This document shows positions 1 to 7,066 of a stretch of 7,948 bases of DNA, piece by piece. Location: positions 1 to 7,948 of the forward strand of contig JAUVIG010000160.1 of the NCBI GenBank assembly GCA_030592825.1. Direction: 5' to 3'. The notes under the pieces are model-generated. The model was given only the letters and a program-made list of their open reading frames with translations, had not been told where the DNA came from and made no database searches. Within the stretch, counting starts at the first letter, position 1; every line of letters begins with the position of its first letter. This DNA is from Chlorobiota bacterium (GTDB taxonomy: Bacteria > Bacteroidota > Bacteroidia > Bacteroidales > JAADGE01). A program made the position numbers and the translations under genes.

Positions 1-287
1 ACATGCACGGTTTCTTTATTCCTTCTTATTGGTGAATTATCCATAATATCATCATGCAAAAGTGTAAAATTATGAAATACTTCAAAAGCCAAAGCAACAG
101 GAATTGCAATTTCAATATTATCTGAAAACAAATTACAAGCAGCGAGAACGAGTGTAGGTCGAATTCGCTTTCCTTCTGCTTCCAGCGTGTATTTAATCGG
201 TTCGTAAAGCTTTGCAGGTTGAATATCAAAATCTATTTGATTTATTTCTTGTGAAATTTTTTCTTGTAATTGATTTATTGTGTACAT
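1..287 (-). CDS. Polyprenyl diphosphate synthase, N-terminal part (cut by window edge)
   Basis: This gene reads leftward from ATG at 287-285 and runs off the window after 95 codons, so it has no stop here. The family condenses isopentenyl diphosphate onto allylic diphosphates to make farnesyl, geranylgeranyl or longer prenyl chains, for example for quinones and the cell-wall carrier lipid. Visible signatures are the G39-K40-R41 motif with R43 (EGKRIRP), which binds isopentenyl diphosphate, and the first aspartate-rich motif D79-D80-I-M-D83 within FTLLHDDIMDN, followed by the usual SPIRRNKETVH stretch. The second aspartate motif lies outside the window. The spacing DDxxD fits trans-prenyltransferases, but chain length cannot be decided from this part. 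It is divergent from murF-alr across a 179-base spacer full of short repeats. Family assignment is firm; the start is good because the conserved N-terminal helix begins soon after it. Confidence 0.93.
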   Translation of the reverse strand, partial: MYTINQLQEKISQEINQIDFDIQPAKLYEPIKYTLEAEGKRIRPTLVLAACNLFSDNIEIAIPVALAFEVFHNFTLLHDDIMDNSPIRRNKETVH

Positions 288-290
288 AGT

Positions 291-346
291 TACATTGTCG
301 CATTGCTGCATTGCTACATTGCTACATTGACATACTGTTACACTGC
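291..346. repeat. Seven tandem octamers, consensus TRCATTGC
   Basis: The 56 bases split into seven 8-base units with no gaps: tacattgt, cgcattgc, tgcattgc, tacattgc, tacattga, catactgt and tacactgc. The middle units are nearly identical and the last two have drifted. The array starts four bases upstream of the prenyl synthase start codon (minus strand), so it lies in that gene's 5' leader. The units have no spacers, so this is a simple short tandem repeat and not a CRISPR array. Its function is unknown. Confidence 0.85.
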
Positions 347-382
347 TTATTTTTTAACAATGCAGTGAAACAATGCAGCAAT
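302..382. repeat. Inverted repeat overlapping the octamer array
   Basis: ATTGCTGCATTG at 302-313 is perfectly complementary to CAATGCAGCAAT at 371-382 (12 bp). A second, nested pairing joins TGTTACACTGC (336-346) with GCAGTGAAACA (362-372) with one mismatch. The octamer unit therefore recurs in inverted orientation on the murF side of the spacer, and the spacer could fold into a long imperfect hairpin or cruciform. There is no clean T run next to it, so I do not call it a terminator. Confidence 0.75.
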
Positions 383-418
383 TTTTCAGAAAATATATTT
401 CTCAACAAAGCTGTTTTT

Positions 419-447
419 TTGAATTCCTAAAATAAACTCTATTTTTA
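419..447 (+). promoter_or_regulatory. Possible Bacteroidetes-type promoter for murF-alr
   Basis: TTG at 419-421 is followed after 18 bases by TATTTTTA at 440-447, which matches the Bacteroidetes -7 element TAnnTTTG at seven of eight positions. Transcription would start about 10 bases upstream of the ATG at 467, giving a very short leader. On the minus strand TATTTTTG (460-453) matches the -7 consensus perfectly and could serve the divergent prenyl synthase, but I find no TTG at the right distance for it. In AT-rich DNA such matches are easy to get by chance. Confidence 0.35.
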
Positions 448-466
448 CACTGCAAAAATAACAATA

Positions 467-2938
467 ATGATTGAAATTTCTTTACAAAGCCTGTCACAAC
501 TTTTTTCAGGAAAAATTACAGGTGATTCAAGCCGTGTTATCAATGAGATTATTACCGACAGCAGAAGTGTTGTGTCATCAGTAAAATCAATCTTTTTTGC
601 TCTTACGGGAGACAGGAACAACGGACATTCATACATTACAGACCTTTATAACAGAGGGATTTTCAATTTTGTTGTTTCAGATTATAAAAATGAATATGAT
701 AATTTGAATGATGCAAATTTCATTGTAGTTAATGACACATTAGAAGCATTGCATAAACTCGGAAAATATCACAGAGATAATTTTGATTTTCAAATAGTTA
801 CAGTAATAGGAAGTAACGGGAAGACTATAGTAAAAGAGTGGTTATATCATTTATTGCATGATGAAATAAGTATTGTAAGAAGCCCCAAAAGCTATAATTC
901 TCAACTCGGTGTCCCGATATCTTTATGTCTTTTAGAAAATAAATATAAGTTGGGAATTATTGAAGCAGGTATTTCAAAACCCGGGGAAATGCATAAACTT
1001 GAAGATATTATTAAACCGAATGTTGTAATTTTTACTTCATTTGGTGAAGCACATCAAGAAAACTTTAAAGATAAAACAGAAAAAGCGAGTGAGAAACTAA
1101 TGATGTTCAATAATGCAGATACCCTTATTTATTCTGTAGATTATGAAATACTTACAAATCAAATAATAAATAATGAAGATTTTATTGATAAAAATATTTT
1201 TACTTGGGCAATTTCTTCCAAAAATGCTGATTTAAAAGTTGTTAAAATAAATAAACATACTAATTCAACTGAAATTATTGCAGATTTTAAGGGTGCTGAA
1301 ATTAAGTATAAGATTCCTTTTATTGATGAGGCTTCCGTAAAAAACTCTTTAAGTTGCTTGGCTTATCTGATTACTCAAAACTTGCTTTCCGAAAATATTT
1401 TGAAAAAGTTCAATACTTTAAGTCCGGTTGAAATGAGAATCCAACAAAAACAGGGTATTAATGATTGTATATTAATTAATGACAGTTACAATTCAGATAT
1501 AGTTTCTTTGAAAATTGCATTAGACCTGCAAAAGAACCTTTCCGGAAATTTAAAGAAAACAGTTATTCTTTCTGATATTATGCAAAGCGGAATGACTGAT
1601 AATGAGCTGTATAAAAGCGTTGCAGAAATGTTTCGTTCAAACCAAATTGACAGATTTATAGGGATAGGAGAACATATATTTTCTCAAAGAAACCTGTTCA
1701 ATAAAGCATATGATGCGGAGTTTTTTCGTTCAACCGAGAAATTTTTAAAATCAGATATTAAAAAGAAGTTTGAAAAAGAAGTCATTTTGCTGAAAGGCTC
1801 AAGAAATTTTAAATTTGAGATGATTTCTGAAGCATTGGAGTTAAAAAAACACAGAACAGTTTTAGAAATAAATCTTGAAGCAATTACTCATAATTTGAAT
1901 TATTATAAATCTTTGGTTTCTCCCGAAATAAAAACAATGGTGATGGTAAAAGCATTTTCATACGGCAGCGGAACATATGAAATAGCCGGTTTACTGCAAC
2001 ATCATCATGTTGATTATCTTGGTGTTGCTTTTGCCGATGAAGGTGTAGAGCTCAGAAAATCAGGTATTACTACGCCAATAATGGTAATGAATCCTGATTC
2101 AGACAGTTTATCGGATATTATTGACTTTAAATTAGAACCGGAGATTTATAACTTCAAAATATTTGATGCTCTTATACAGAAATTAGATAATCATTCAGGA
2201 AGTCCGATACCTGTACATATTAAATTAGACACCGGAATGAAACGTCTCGGTTTTTGTGATTTTGATGTTGAAGAATTAATCTGTCGTTTAACAAAATATG
2301 AACAAATCTTTGTAAAAAGTATATTTTCTCATCTCGTTGCAGCAGATGAACCTGAACATGACGGTTTTACAAAAGAGCAAATCAACAAATTTCGCAATAT
2401 AAGTGATAAAATTATTGAAAATTTAAAGTATCCGGTTTTAAGGCATATTTCAAATACTTCCGGTATTGAACGCTTTCCTGAAGCTGTTTTTGATATGGTT
2501 AGAATTGGTATAGGTTTATATGGATTTTCTAAAAACAACAATGGTAAATTGATGAATGTCAGCACTTTAAAAACTCGGATTACACAAATTAAAAATGTTT
2601 ATAAAGACGAAACTGTCGGATACGGAAGAAAATGGAAAGCAAAGTGTAACAGTAAAATTGCAATTATTCCGATAGGTTATGCAGATGGTTTAAGCAGGCA
2701 ATTAAGCTCCGGTGTCGGAGAAGTTCTTATTAACGGGCAAAAAGTTCCTATAGCAGGAAATGTGTGTATGGATTTGTGCATGATTGATATTACCGGTATT
2801 GATGCAAATGAAGGAGACGAAGTTATTATTTTCGGAGACGAATATCCGGCAAGTGAGATTGCAAAGAAATTAAATACAATCCCGTATGAGATTATTACAG
2901 GAATTTCTGAAAGGGTTAAGAGGGTTTATTTGGGGTGA
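467..2938 (+). CDS. murF-alr: Bifunctional MurF ligase / alanine racemase
   Basis: A single 823-residue protein joins two steps of cytoplasmic peptidoglycan precursor synthesis. Residues 1 to about 455 are MurF, which uses ATP to ligate D-Ala-D-Ala onto UDP-MurNAc-tripeptide. Visible are the nucleotide-binding loop GSNGKT (115-120, K119), KSYNSQLGVP, EAGISKPGEM, FGEAHQENF and the C-terminal-domain motif NDSYNSD. Residues from about 460 to 823 are a PLP-dependent alanine racemase: K495 in MVKAFSYGSG should form the Schiff base; LDTGMKRLGF, HISNTSG and MVRIGIGLYG line the site; Y719 in VGYGRKW is the opposite catalytic base; and NVCMD is near the C-terminus. The fusion is known and common in Bacteroidetes; both halves look intact and full length. 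The ATG at 467 gives the normal MurF N-terminus. It ends in TGA at the expected racemase C-terminus (ERVKRVYLG), which shows TGA is a real stop in this genome. Confidence 0.97.
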   Translation: MIEISLQSLSQLFSGKITGDSSRVINEIITDSRSVVSSVKSIFFALTGDRNNGHSYITDLYNRGIFNFVVSDYKNEYDNLNDANFIVVNDTLEALHKLGKYHRDNFDFQIVTVIGSNGKTIVKEWLYHLLHDEISIVRSPKSYNSQLGVPISLCLLENKYKLGIIEAGISKPGEMHKLEDIIKPNVVIFTSFGEAHQENFKDKTEKASEKLMMFNNADTLIYSVDYEILTNQIINNEDFIDKNIFTWAISSKNADLKVVKINKHTNSTEIIADFKGAEIKYKIPFIDEASVKNSLSCLAYLITQNLLSENILKKFNTLSPVEMRIQQKQGINDCILINDSYNSDIVSLKIALDLQKNLSGNLKKTVILSDIMQSGMTDNELYKSVAEMFRSNQIDRFIGIGEHIFSQRNLFNKAYDAEFFRSTEKFLKSDIKKKFEKEVILLKGSRNFKFEMISEALELKKHRTVLEINLEAITHNLNYYKSLVSPEIKTMVMVKAFSYGSGTYEIAGLLQHHHVDYLGVAFADEGVELRKSGITTPIMVMNPDSDSLSDIIDFKLEPEIYNFKIFDALIQKLDNHSGSPIPVHIKLDTGMKRLGFCDFDVEELICRLTKYEQIFVKSIFSHLVAADEPEHDGFTKEQINKFRNISDKIIENLKYPVLRHISNTSGIERFPEAVFDMVRIGIGLYGFSKNNNGKLMNVSTLKTRITQIKNVYKDETVGYGRKWKAKCNSKIAIIPIGYADGLSRQLSSGVGEVLINGQKVPIAGNVCMDLCMIDITGIDANEGDEVIIFGDEYPASEIAKKLNTIPYEIITGISERVKRVYLG

Positions 2939-2939
2939 A

Positions 2940-2961
2940 AATGGAATAACCCGGTTCCATT
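2940..2961 (+). terminator. Weak hairpin after murF-alr
   Basis: AATGGAA (2940-2946) pairs with TTCCATT (2955-2961), a 7-bp stem with an 8-base loop, starting two bases after the murF-alr stop. It is followed only by TGTTTTA about nine bases further on, so it is a poor intrinsic terminator. It may simply reduce read-through into the accessory block. Confidence 0.3.
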
Positions 2962-3027
2962 GAGGCTGTTTTAGACAAAAAAATAAAGGACATGTTTTAT
3001 AATCAAGAAATTATACAAAAAACAAAC

Positions 3028-3996
3028 ATGAAAAAAAAATATTTATCATTAATAGTAATTTTCATACTTTCATTTTCATGCAAAGAAAGTGAAAAGGAAA
3101 TAAAATCTAAAAATACCACTTCTATAAAACAAGATGAAACAAATATGCTCAATACAAATACTACGAGCGAACAAAATCAAAAAGTGGATATTTACGAATT
3201 TTTCAAACAAAAAGGGAATGTGGAATTTTCTTCAATAAAAATTTATCAAGCATCTTTCACCCATGACAATTTATATGTTTTCAAAACATATCCAATTTCA
3301 AACGTATGCCTGTTTGTGCTTATGGATACGAATTTTACTGTAATTGACAGCAAAGAATATACTAACATGTCCGGCAAAGGATATGAAGAAAAAGTTGAAG
3401 GTGAAATACTTCCAAACGGAAATGTAATACTTAATTTCAAATCATTCAATGTTCTTGATAACGGCAAACATGAGCATGAAACCAATGAAATTTCATGACT
3501 ACTGCCGAGTGAAACAGGTTTCACTGTATTTCAGCCGAAAAAACAGAAAGCCGGTGTAGAGCAAATTACTAAAACAATCGAGTATTACATTAAAAAAGTC
3601 AATGCAGAAATTGAAAGTGAAAAACTCACTAAATTTGTGTATGAAGAAATTCATCCGGGCAGACATTATGAAAAATACACAGGAAAATCGTTATTTGCGA
3701 GAATCGATGATATTTCAGGAAATGATTCAAAAAGATATGTTAATTCATTTTATTTTCTTGGGGATAATATTTTTTTTGTAAACGAATCCGGGTTTAATAT
3801 AGAAAACGGGGAAATAACAGAAAAATTTATCGAAAACAGCTCATATTATTATTACAACAATTTAGTAAAATTTTCGGAAGGAAAAGAAAAACGAGAAATA
3901 AATGAAAGTAAACTTATAATAATTGAAGATGAAGCAACGGAATATAATAATGAAATTATCAATTTATACCAAACCGCTGTCAAGCCAAATAATTAG
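3028..3996 (+). pseudogene. Putative lipoprotein gene interrupted by one in-frame TGA
   Basis: The frame is open from ATG 3028 to TAG 3994-3996 except for a TGA at 3496-3498. The first part has 156 codons, the second 165, and no other stop lies between them, so a 322-residue protein is implied. I prefer ATG 3028 over ATG 2992 because it gives a clean lipoprotein-type signal peptide: MKKK, a hydrophobic stretch, then ILSFSC with C18 (the lipobox is imperfect, S-F-S-C). A low-complexity Asn/Thr/Lys/Glu linker follows, then a region of likely beta strands. The interrupted context is NEIS-stop-LLPSETGF; a tryptophan (TGG to TGA) would fit best. The second part continues as soluble, charged sequence rich in aromatic residues. 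I do not recognise the family. The cell could instead make a truncated 156-residue lipoprotein. The next gene starts about 20 bases downstream on the same strand, suggesting one transcript. Confidence 0.75.
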
Positions 3997-4018
3997 GATA
4001 TAAAAACATTTGATTATT

Positions 4019-4951
4019 GTGAGAAAACAAATATTACATATTACTATTTTTATATACATTGTAGTTTTTTCGTCATGTATAGTACAAGAACATAAAACCA
4101 TGAAAAATTACGGAAAATGTTATAAATTGAATAGAGGTAAAGTCGTTTACGAATATCAAACCGAAACAGGAAGAACAATTCGCAAAAAATTACAAGAAGC
4201 CAATCCCAAAACCTTCAAACTCATTGCCCATGAAGCTACTCTTGAAAACTGTTCTGCATGTTCCCTGTGGGGAAAGGACGATAAAAATGTTTATTTTAAA
4301 AACATGAAAATTGAAAATGCCGACCCCAAAACATTTGAATACATTGGTTATATGTTCTCAAAAGATAAAAATAGAGCATACTTTAACCAACACATAATTT
4401 CAAAAGCAAATACTAAGACTTTCGAGCAAATAGGTTTACATTTCGCAAAAGATGACATCATTTTATTTTATCACGAAAAGTTAATTCAAGGAGCAGAAGA
4501 CATCGCAAGCCTAAAAGTAATTGATGAATTATTTGTGGCAGATAAATTTAATGTTTACAGAACTTATTTCCCATTGCGAAAAATAAATAATGCAGACAGT
4601 AAAACCTTTATCAGTATAGAATTATCAAAAAAATACGGGTATTATTCTTGCCGGTTTTATAAAGACAAAAAAAATGCTTACTTATTCGATATTCAAAAAA
4701 GCAACTACGAACGTGAACAAATAAAAGACACAACTCAACTATATATTATTGAGAATATTGATTTCGAGAGCTTTAAACCTCTGTTGAAAAAATATTATTC
4801 CAAAGATAAAAACAATGTTTATTATAAATCTGAAATCATTAAAGAAGCAGATAATCAAAGCTTTATAGTAAATGAATCCAATAGCGATAAATTTGAAGCA
4901 TCAGACAAAAATTCCAAATATAAATACGGAAAGGCTATAAAAGATCAGTAG
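4019..4951 (+). CDS. DKNYY-repeat lipoprotein
   Basis: The protein is about 310 residues. No ATG precedes the signal peptide: the frame offers TTG 4010 and GTG 4019, and I choose GTG because it gives a compact lipoprotein signal, a basic start (RKQ), a hydrophobic core and VVFSSC with the lipid-bearing Cys at residue 20. The mature part is built of degenerate units of about 29 residues of the form DKNxVYYxxxxIxxADxKTFxxIG, seen at DDKNVYFKNMKIENADPKTF, SKDKNRAYFNQHIISKA, a weaker FAKDDIILFY copy, ADKFNVYRTYF, YKDKKNAYLF and SKDKNNVYYKSEIIKEAD. This matches the DKNYY family, whose function is not established. It is probably an outer-membrane or periplasmic lipoprotein. The end, ASDKNSKYKYGKAIKDQ, resembles the first half of another unit, so the C-terminus may be clipped. 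From 4942 the next frame stays open to TAG 4993-4995. Confidence 0.82.
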   Translation: MRKQILHITIFIYIVVFSSCIVQEHKTMKNYGKCYKLNRGKVVYEYQTETGRTIRKKLQEANPKTFKLIAHEATLENCSACSLWGKDDKNVYFKNMKIENADPKTFEYIGYMFSKDKNRAYFNQHIISKANTKTFEQIGLHFAKDDIILFYHEKLIQGAEDIASLKVIDELFVADKFNVYRTYFPLRKINNADSKTFISIELSKKYGYYSCRFYKDKKNAYLFDIQKSNYEREQIKDTTQLYIIENIDFESFKPLLKKYYSKDKNNVYYKSEIIKEADNQSFIVNESNSDKFEASDKNSKYKYGKAIKDQ

Positions 4952-4996
4952 CAATTGCTAAGCAACAAAATGAAATTGAAATAAAACAAAAATAGT

Positions 4997-5379
4997 ATGA
5001 AATCATTAAATGAATACTTAACAGAAATAATAAACAAGCAAGAATTTAACGGAGCAGCAGAAGCATTGGAAGAAATGATAAACGCTTATTCCAAAAAGCA
5101 CGATACAGAAAAAAACACTGTTCAAAAAATTATAAATGAAACAAAGGCTGTAAAAAATCAATAAACTGGATAATAGAAGAGAATTTCATTAGTCTTCGAT
5201 ACTCATACATCGTAGTTTATTATTTAGAAGAAAATTCCCAAATAAATGCAGCAAAAAGTTCGGTTAAAAGCCAATTGAAAGATAATATTTCGGCGTTTAT
5301 AAGCTTGATATTGTGCTTACTTATAGGAATCCTTTTTCAGGTTTTAGTTAGAATTTATAAAATAAAACGGAACACTTGA
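4997..5379 (+). pseudogene. Small membrane-anchored protein with a frame break at an A6 run
   Basis: ATG 4997 opens a 55-codon frame (MKSLNEYLTEIINKQEF onward) that stops at TAA 5162-5164. A different frame, open from 5140 and lacking any ATG, continues through to TGA 5377-5379 and encodes SINWIIEENFISLRY, a charged stretch, then a clear transmembrane helix (about AFISLILCLLIGILFQVLV) and a basic tail RIYKIKRNT. Adding one A to the A6 run at 5152-5157 joins the two into a 127-residue protein with a helical, soluble N-terminal part and a C-terminal membrane anchor at about residues 98-120. The deletion could be a real mutation, an assembly error or a slippage site. If only the first frame is translated, a 55-residue soluble peptide results. 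No family is recognised. It starts one base after the TAG at 4993-4995, consistent with an operon with the DKNYY gene. Confidence 0.55.
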
Positions 5380-5649
5380 AACTGCAATATTTATAATATT
5401 GGTGTTATAAGGTTTTTACCTGAAAATCAAATAACGTGAATAAATAGATGAGATAAATAATAAAGCACACAACATTGTGCCGGTGGTCAGCGGCTTGTGT
5501 GGTTTGCTTTGCCGCCGTCGTTTTATCAAAGGTATAATGTAACAATAATTAGTTTTATACGGAAATTTATATAGTGAATGATTATGCGACTAAGGCAGGA
5601 GCCTGAGCCGAACTATGGATTATAATATGTCTTCGTAAATTAATATATC
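5380..5649. other. Non-coding stretch between accessory block and helicase
   Basis: I see no credible gene here on either strand. CAATATT-TAT-AATATTG at 5385-5401 is a perfect palindrome with a 3-base centre; it sits just after the frame that ends at 5379 and could be a weak transcription end, though no T run follows directly. A GC-rich hairpin island is listed separately. At 5584-5625 there is a 13-codon reading frame, MRLRQEPEPNYGL, in a locally GC-rich patch with AGGC-AGGA-GCCT at 5593-5604; it is too short to call a gene and might be a fragment of a larger element. No tRNA was recognised. Confidence 0.6.
5466..5501. repeat. GC-rich bipartite hairpin, repeat-like island
   Basis: CACACAA (5466-5472) pairs with TTGTGTG (5495-5501). 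Inside it GCCG (5479-5482) pairs with CGGC (5491-5494) around an 8-base loop, leaving a one-sided 6-base bulge. An alternative pairing joins GCGGC (5490-5494) with GCCGC (5511-5515). By hand count roughly 57 percent of bases in 5465-5524 are G or C, while the surroundings are strongly AT-rich. This composition and folding suggest a dispersed intergenic repeat or a small structured RNA segment. I cannot test copy number from this window. Confidence 0.45.
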
Positions 5650-5679
5650 TTGCTATATCTGAATTAATATCTATATTTG
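5650..5679 (+). promoter_or_regulatory. Bacteroidetes-type promoter for the DEAD-box helicase
   Basis: TTG at 5650-5652 and TATATTTG at 5672-5679 are separated by 19 bases, an exact match to the Bacteroidetes sigma-factor consensus (TTG near -33, TAnnTTTG near -7). Transcription should start around 5685-5690, giving a leader of about 65 bases before ATG 5752. The leader contains TTACCT (5695-5700) and AGGTAA (5729-5734), which could pair, but the loop is long and I draw no regulatory conclusion. The helicase is therefore transcribed separately from the accessory block. Confidence 0.75.
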
Positions 5680-5751
5680 CACCCAATATAAATCTTACCT
5701 ACACAAAGTACTTCCCAATATTTTATTCAGGTAAACAAAATAAAAAGATTA

Positions 5752-7020
5752 ATGAAATTTGAAAACATGAACATAATTGAGCCTATATTAAAGGCTCTTA
5801 ATGATAAAAAATATACCGACCCGACAAGCATTCAAAACAAAGCTATACCTCTTATTATTGACGGAAATGATATACTCGGCAGTGCACAAACAGGAACAGG
5901 AAAAACAGCTGCGTTTGCAATTCCGATAATACAGCACATTCACAAAACAGAAGGTCATCAAAGAGGTAAAGCAAAAATAAGAGCTTTAATTGTAACACCA
6001 ACCAGAGAGCTTGCCATTCAAATAGATGAAAGCATAAGGGATTACGGCAAATATACAAATGTAAAGCATACTGTAGTTTTTGGCGGCGTTAAACAAGGCA
6101 AACAGGTTGATAAATTAAGAAGCGGTGTTCATATACTGACTGCAACACCCGGAAGATTGCTGGATTTGATAAATCAAGGATTTATAAGTTTGAAAGAATT
6201 AAATGTATTTGTTTTAGATGAGGCTGACAGAATGCTGGATATGGGATTTATTCACGACATAAGGAAAATAATTAAGTTGTTGCCTTACAAAAGACAATCC
6301 TTATTTTTTTCAGCAACAATGCCGAGAAATATTGTTGAACTTTCATCAAAAATTTTGAAAAACCCGAGGAAAGTTGAGGTCAGTCCGGTTTCATCTACTG
6401 CCGAAACAATACAACAATATGTGTATTATACAAATAAATCAAGCAAAAAAGATTTGTTATTACACATTCTTCAAGGGCTTAAAAATGAGCAAGTTTTGCT
6501 GTTTTCAAGAACAAAACACGGTGCTGATAAAATTGCTCGTAATCTGAAAAAACACAGGATTGATTCAGCAGCAATACACGGTGATAAAGCACAAAATAAC
6601 AGACAAAAAGTTTTGAAGCTGTTTAAAGCCCGACAACTAAGAGTTTTGGTGGCAACGGATATAGCAGCAAGAGGTATTGACATTCATAAACTAAAATATG
6701 TTGTTAATTATGATATTCCGAATGTTGCCGAAGATTATGTTCACAGAATAGGCCGTTCAGGCAGAGCCGGAGAGGCAGGTAATGCAATTTCAATTTGCGA
6801 ACCGGAAGAAAATGTTTATATCAGAGATATTGAAAAACTAATTAAGCTGAAAATCCAAGTTATAAGGGATAATCCGTTTCCTCAAACTGAAAATCCAATG
6901 ACACAAGCAGAAAAAAAAGAATTTGAAAAGGAAAAACAAAGAAGAAAACAAGATTTTTTTGCAAACAGGAAAAAGAAACAAGGGAGTTCTAATTCATCAA
7001 GGCAAAAAGGTAGAAGATAA
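5752..7020 (+). CDS. DEAD-box ATP-dependent RNA helicase, RhlE type
   Basis: This 422-residue cytoplasmic enzyme unwinds short RNA duplexes using ATP; relatives act in ribosome assembly, mRNA decay and cold adaptation. All core motifs are present and intact: F3 and the Q motif PTSIQ (24-28), motif I AQTGTGKT (45-52), PTRELA (83-88), TPGR (132-135), DEAD (156-159), SAT (187-189), LLFSRTKHGAD (249-259), ATDIAARGID (301-310) and HRIGRSGRAG (331-340). The tail from about 384 is Lys/Arg-rich, with a low-complexity end (KKKQGSSNSSRQKGRR), typical of RNA-binding extensions. The start MKFENMNIIEPIL aligns with the conserved RhlE-type N-terminus, so ATG 5752 is preferred to ATG 5767. Bacteroidetes genomes often carry several paralogues, so the particular role cannot be named. 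It is flanked by its own promoter and a 3' hairpin, and so looks monocistronic. Confidence 0.96.
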   Translation: MKFENMNIIEPILKALNDKKYTDPTSIQNKAIPLIIDGNDILGSAQTGTGKTAAFAIPIIQHIHKTEGHQRGKAKIRALIVTPTRELAIQIDESIRDYGKYTNVKHTVVFGGVKQGKQVDKLRSGVHILTATPGRLLDLINQGFISLKELNVFVLDEADRMLDMGFIHDIRKIIKLLPYKRQSLFFSATMPRNIVELSSKILKNPRKVEVSPVSSTAETIQQYVYYTNKSSKKDLLLHILQGLKNEQVLLFSRTKHGADKIARNLKKHRIDSAAIHGDKAQNNRQKVLKLFKARQLRVLVATDIAARGIDIHKLKYVVNYDIPNVAEDYVHRIGRSGRAGEAGNAISICEPEENVYIRDIEKLIKLKIQVIRDNPFPQTENPMTQAEKKEFEKEKQRRKQDFFANRKKKQGSSNSSRQKGRR

Positions 7021-7024
7021 TGTT

Positions 7025-7066
7025 ACAGTCTTCAGTAGGCAGTCCACAGTCTTCAGTTCGCAGTTT
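7025..7066. repeat. Six tandem heptamers, consensus NCAGTNN
   Basis: The units are acagtct, tcagtag, gcagtcc, acagtct, tcagttc and gcagttt. They also form two 21-base copies (7025-7045 and 7046-7066) that agree at 17 of 21 positions. The array begins four bases after the helicase stop codon. Short heptameric tandem repeats of this sort are known in other bacteria, classically cyanobacteria; the function is unknown. It has a different unit and period from the octamer array at 291-346. Confidence 0.8.

Noticed and set aside
26..229. 67-codon minus-strand frame
   Set aside because: It overlaps the polyprenyl synthase in another frame; the synthase frame carries the DDxxD and GKR motifs, this one carries nothing recognisable.
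291..346. Possible CRISPR array
   Set aside because: The units are 8 bases long and contiguous, with no spacers and no cas genes in the window.
2329..2565. 78-codon minus-strand frame
   Set aside because: It is a shadow of the alanine racemase domain on the plus strand.
3496..3498. TGA read as tryptophan genome-wide (alternative genetic code)
   Set aside because: murF-alr ends in TGA exactly at the expected racemase C-terminus and uses TGG for tryptophan, so TGA acts as a stop.
3246..3524. 92-codon minus-strand frame
   Set aside because: It is opposite the interrupted lipoprotein gene, has no motif or signal peptide, and the plus-strand frame is longer and continues past the TGA.
5465..5524. 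Integron attC site
   Set aside because: The hairpin with a bulge is reminiscent, but I find no GTTRRRY core and matching RYYYAAC inverse core at the ends, and no integrase in the window.
5855..6683. Minus-strand frames within the helicase
   Set aside because: The helicase frame carries every DEAD-box motif over this interval, so the opposite-strand frames are shadows.
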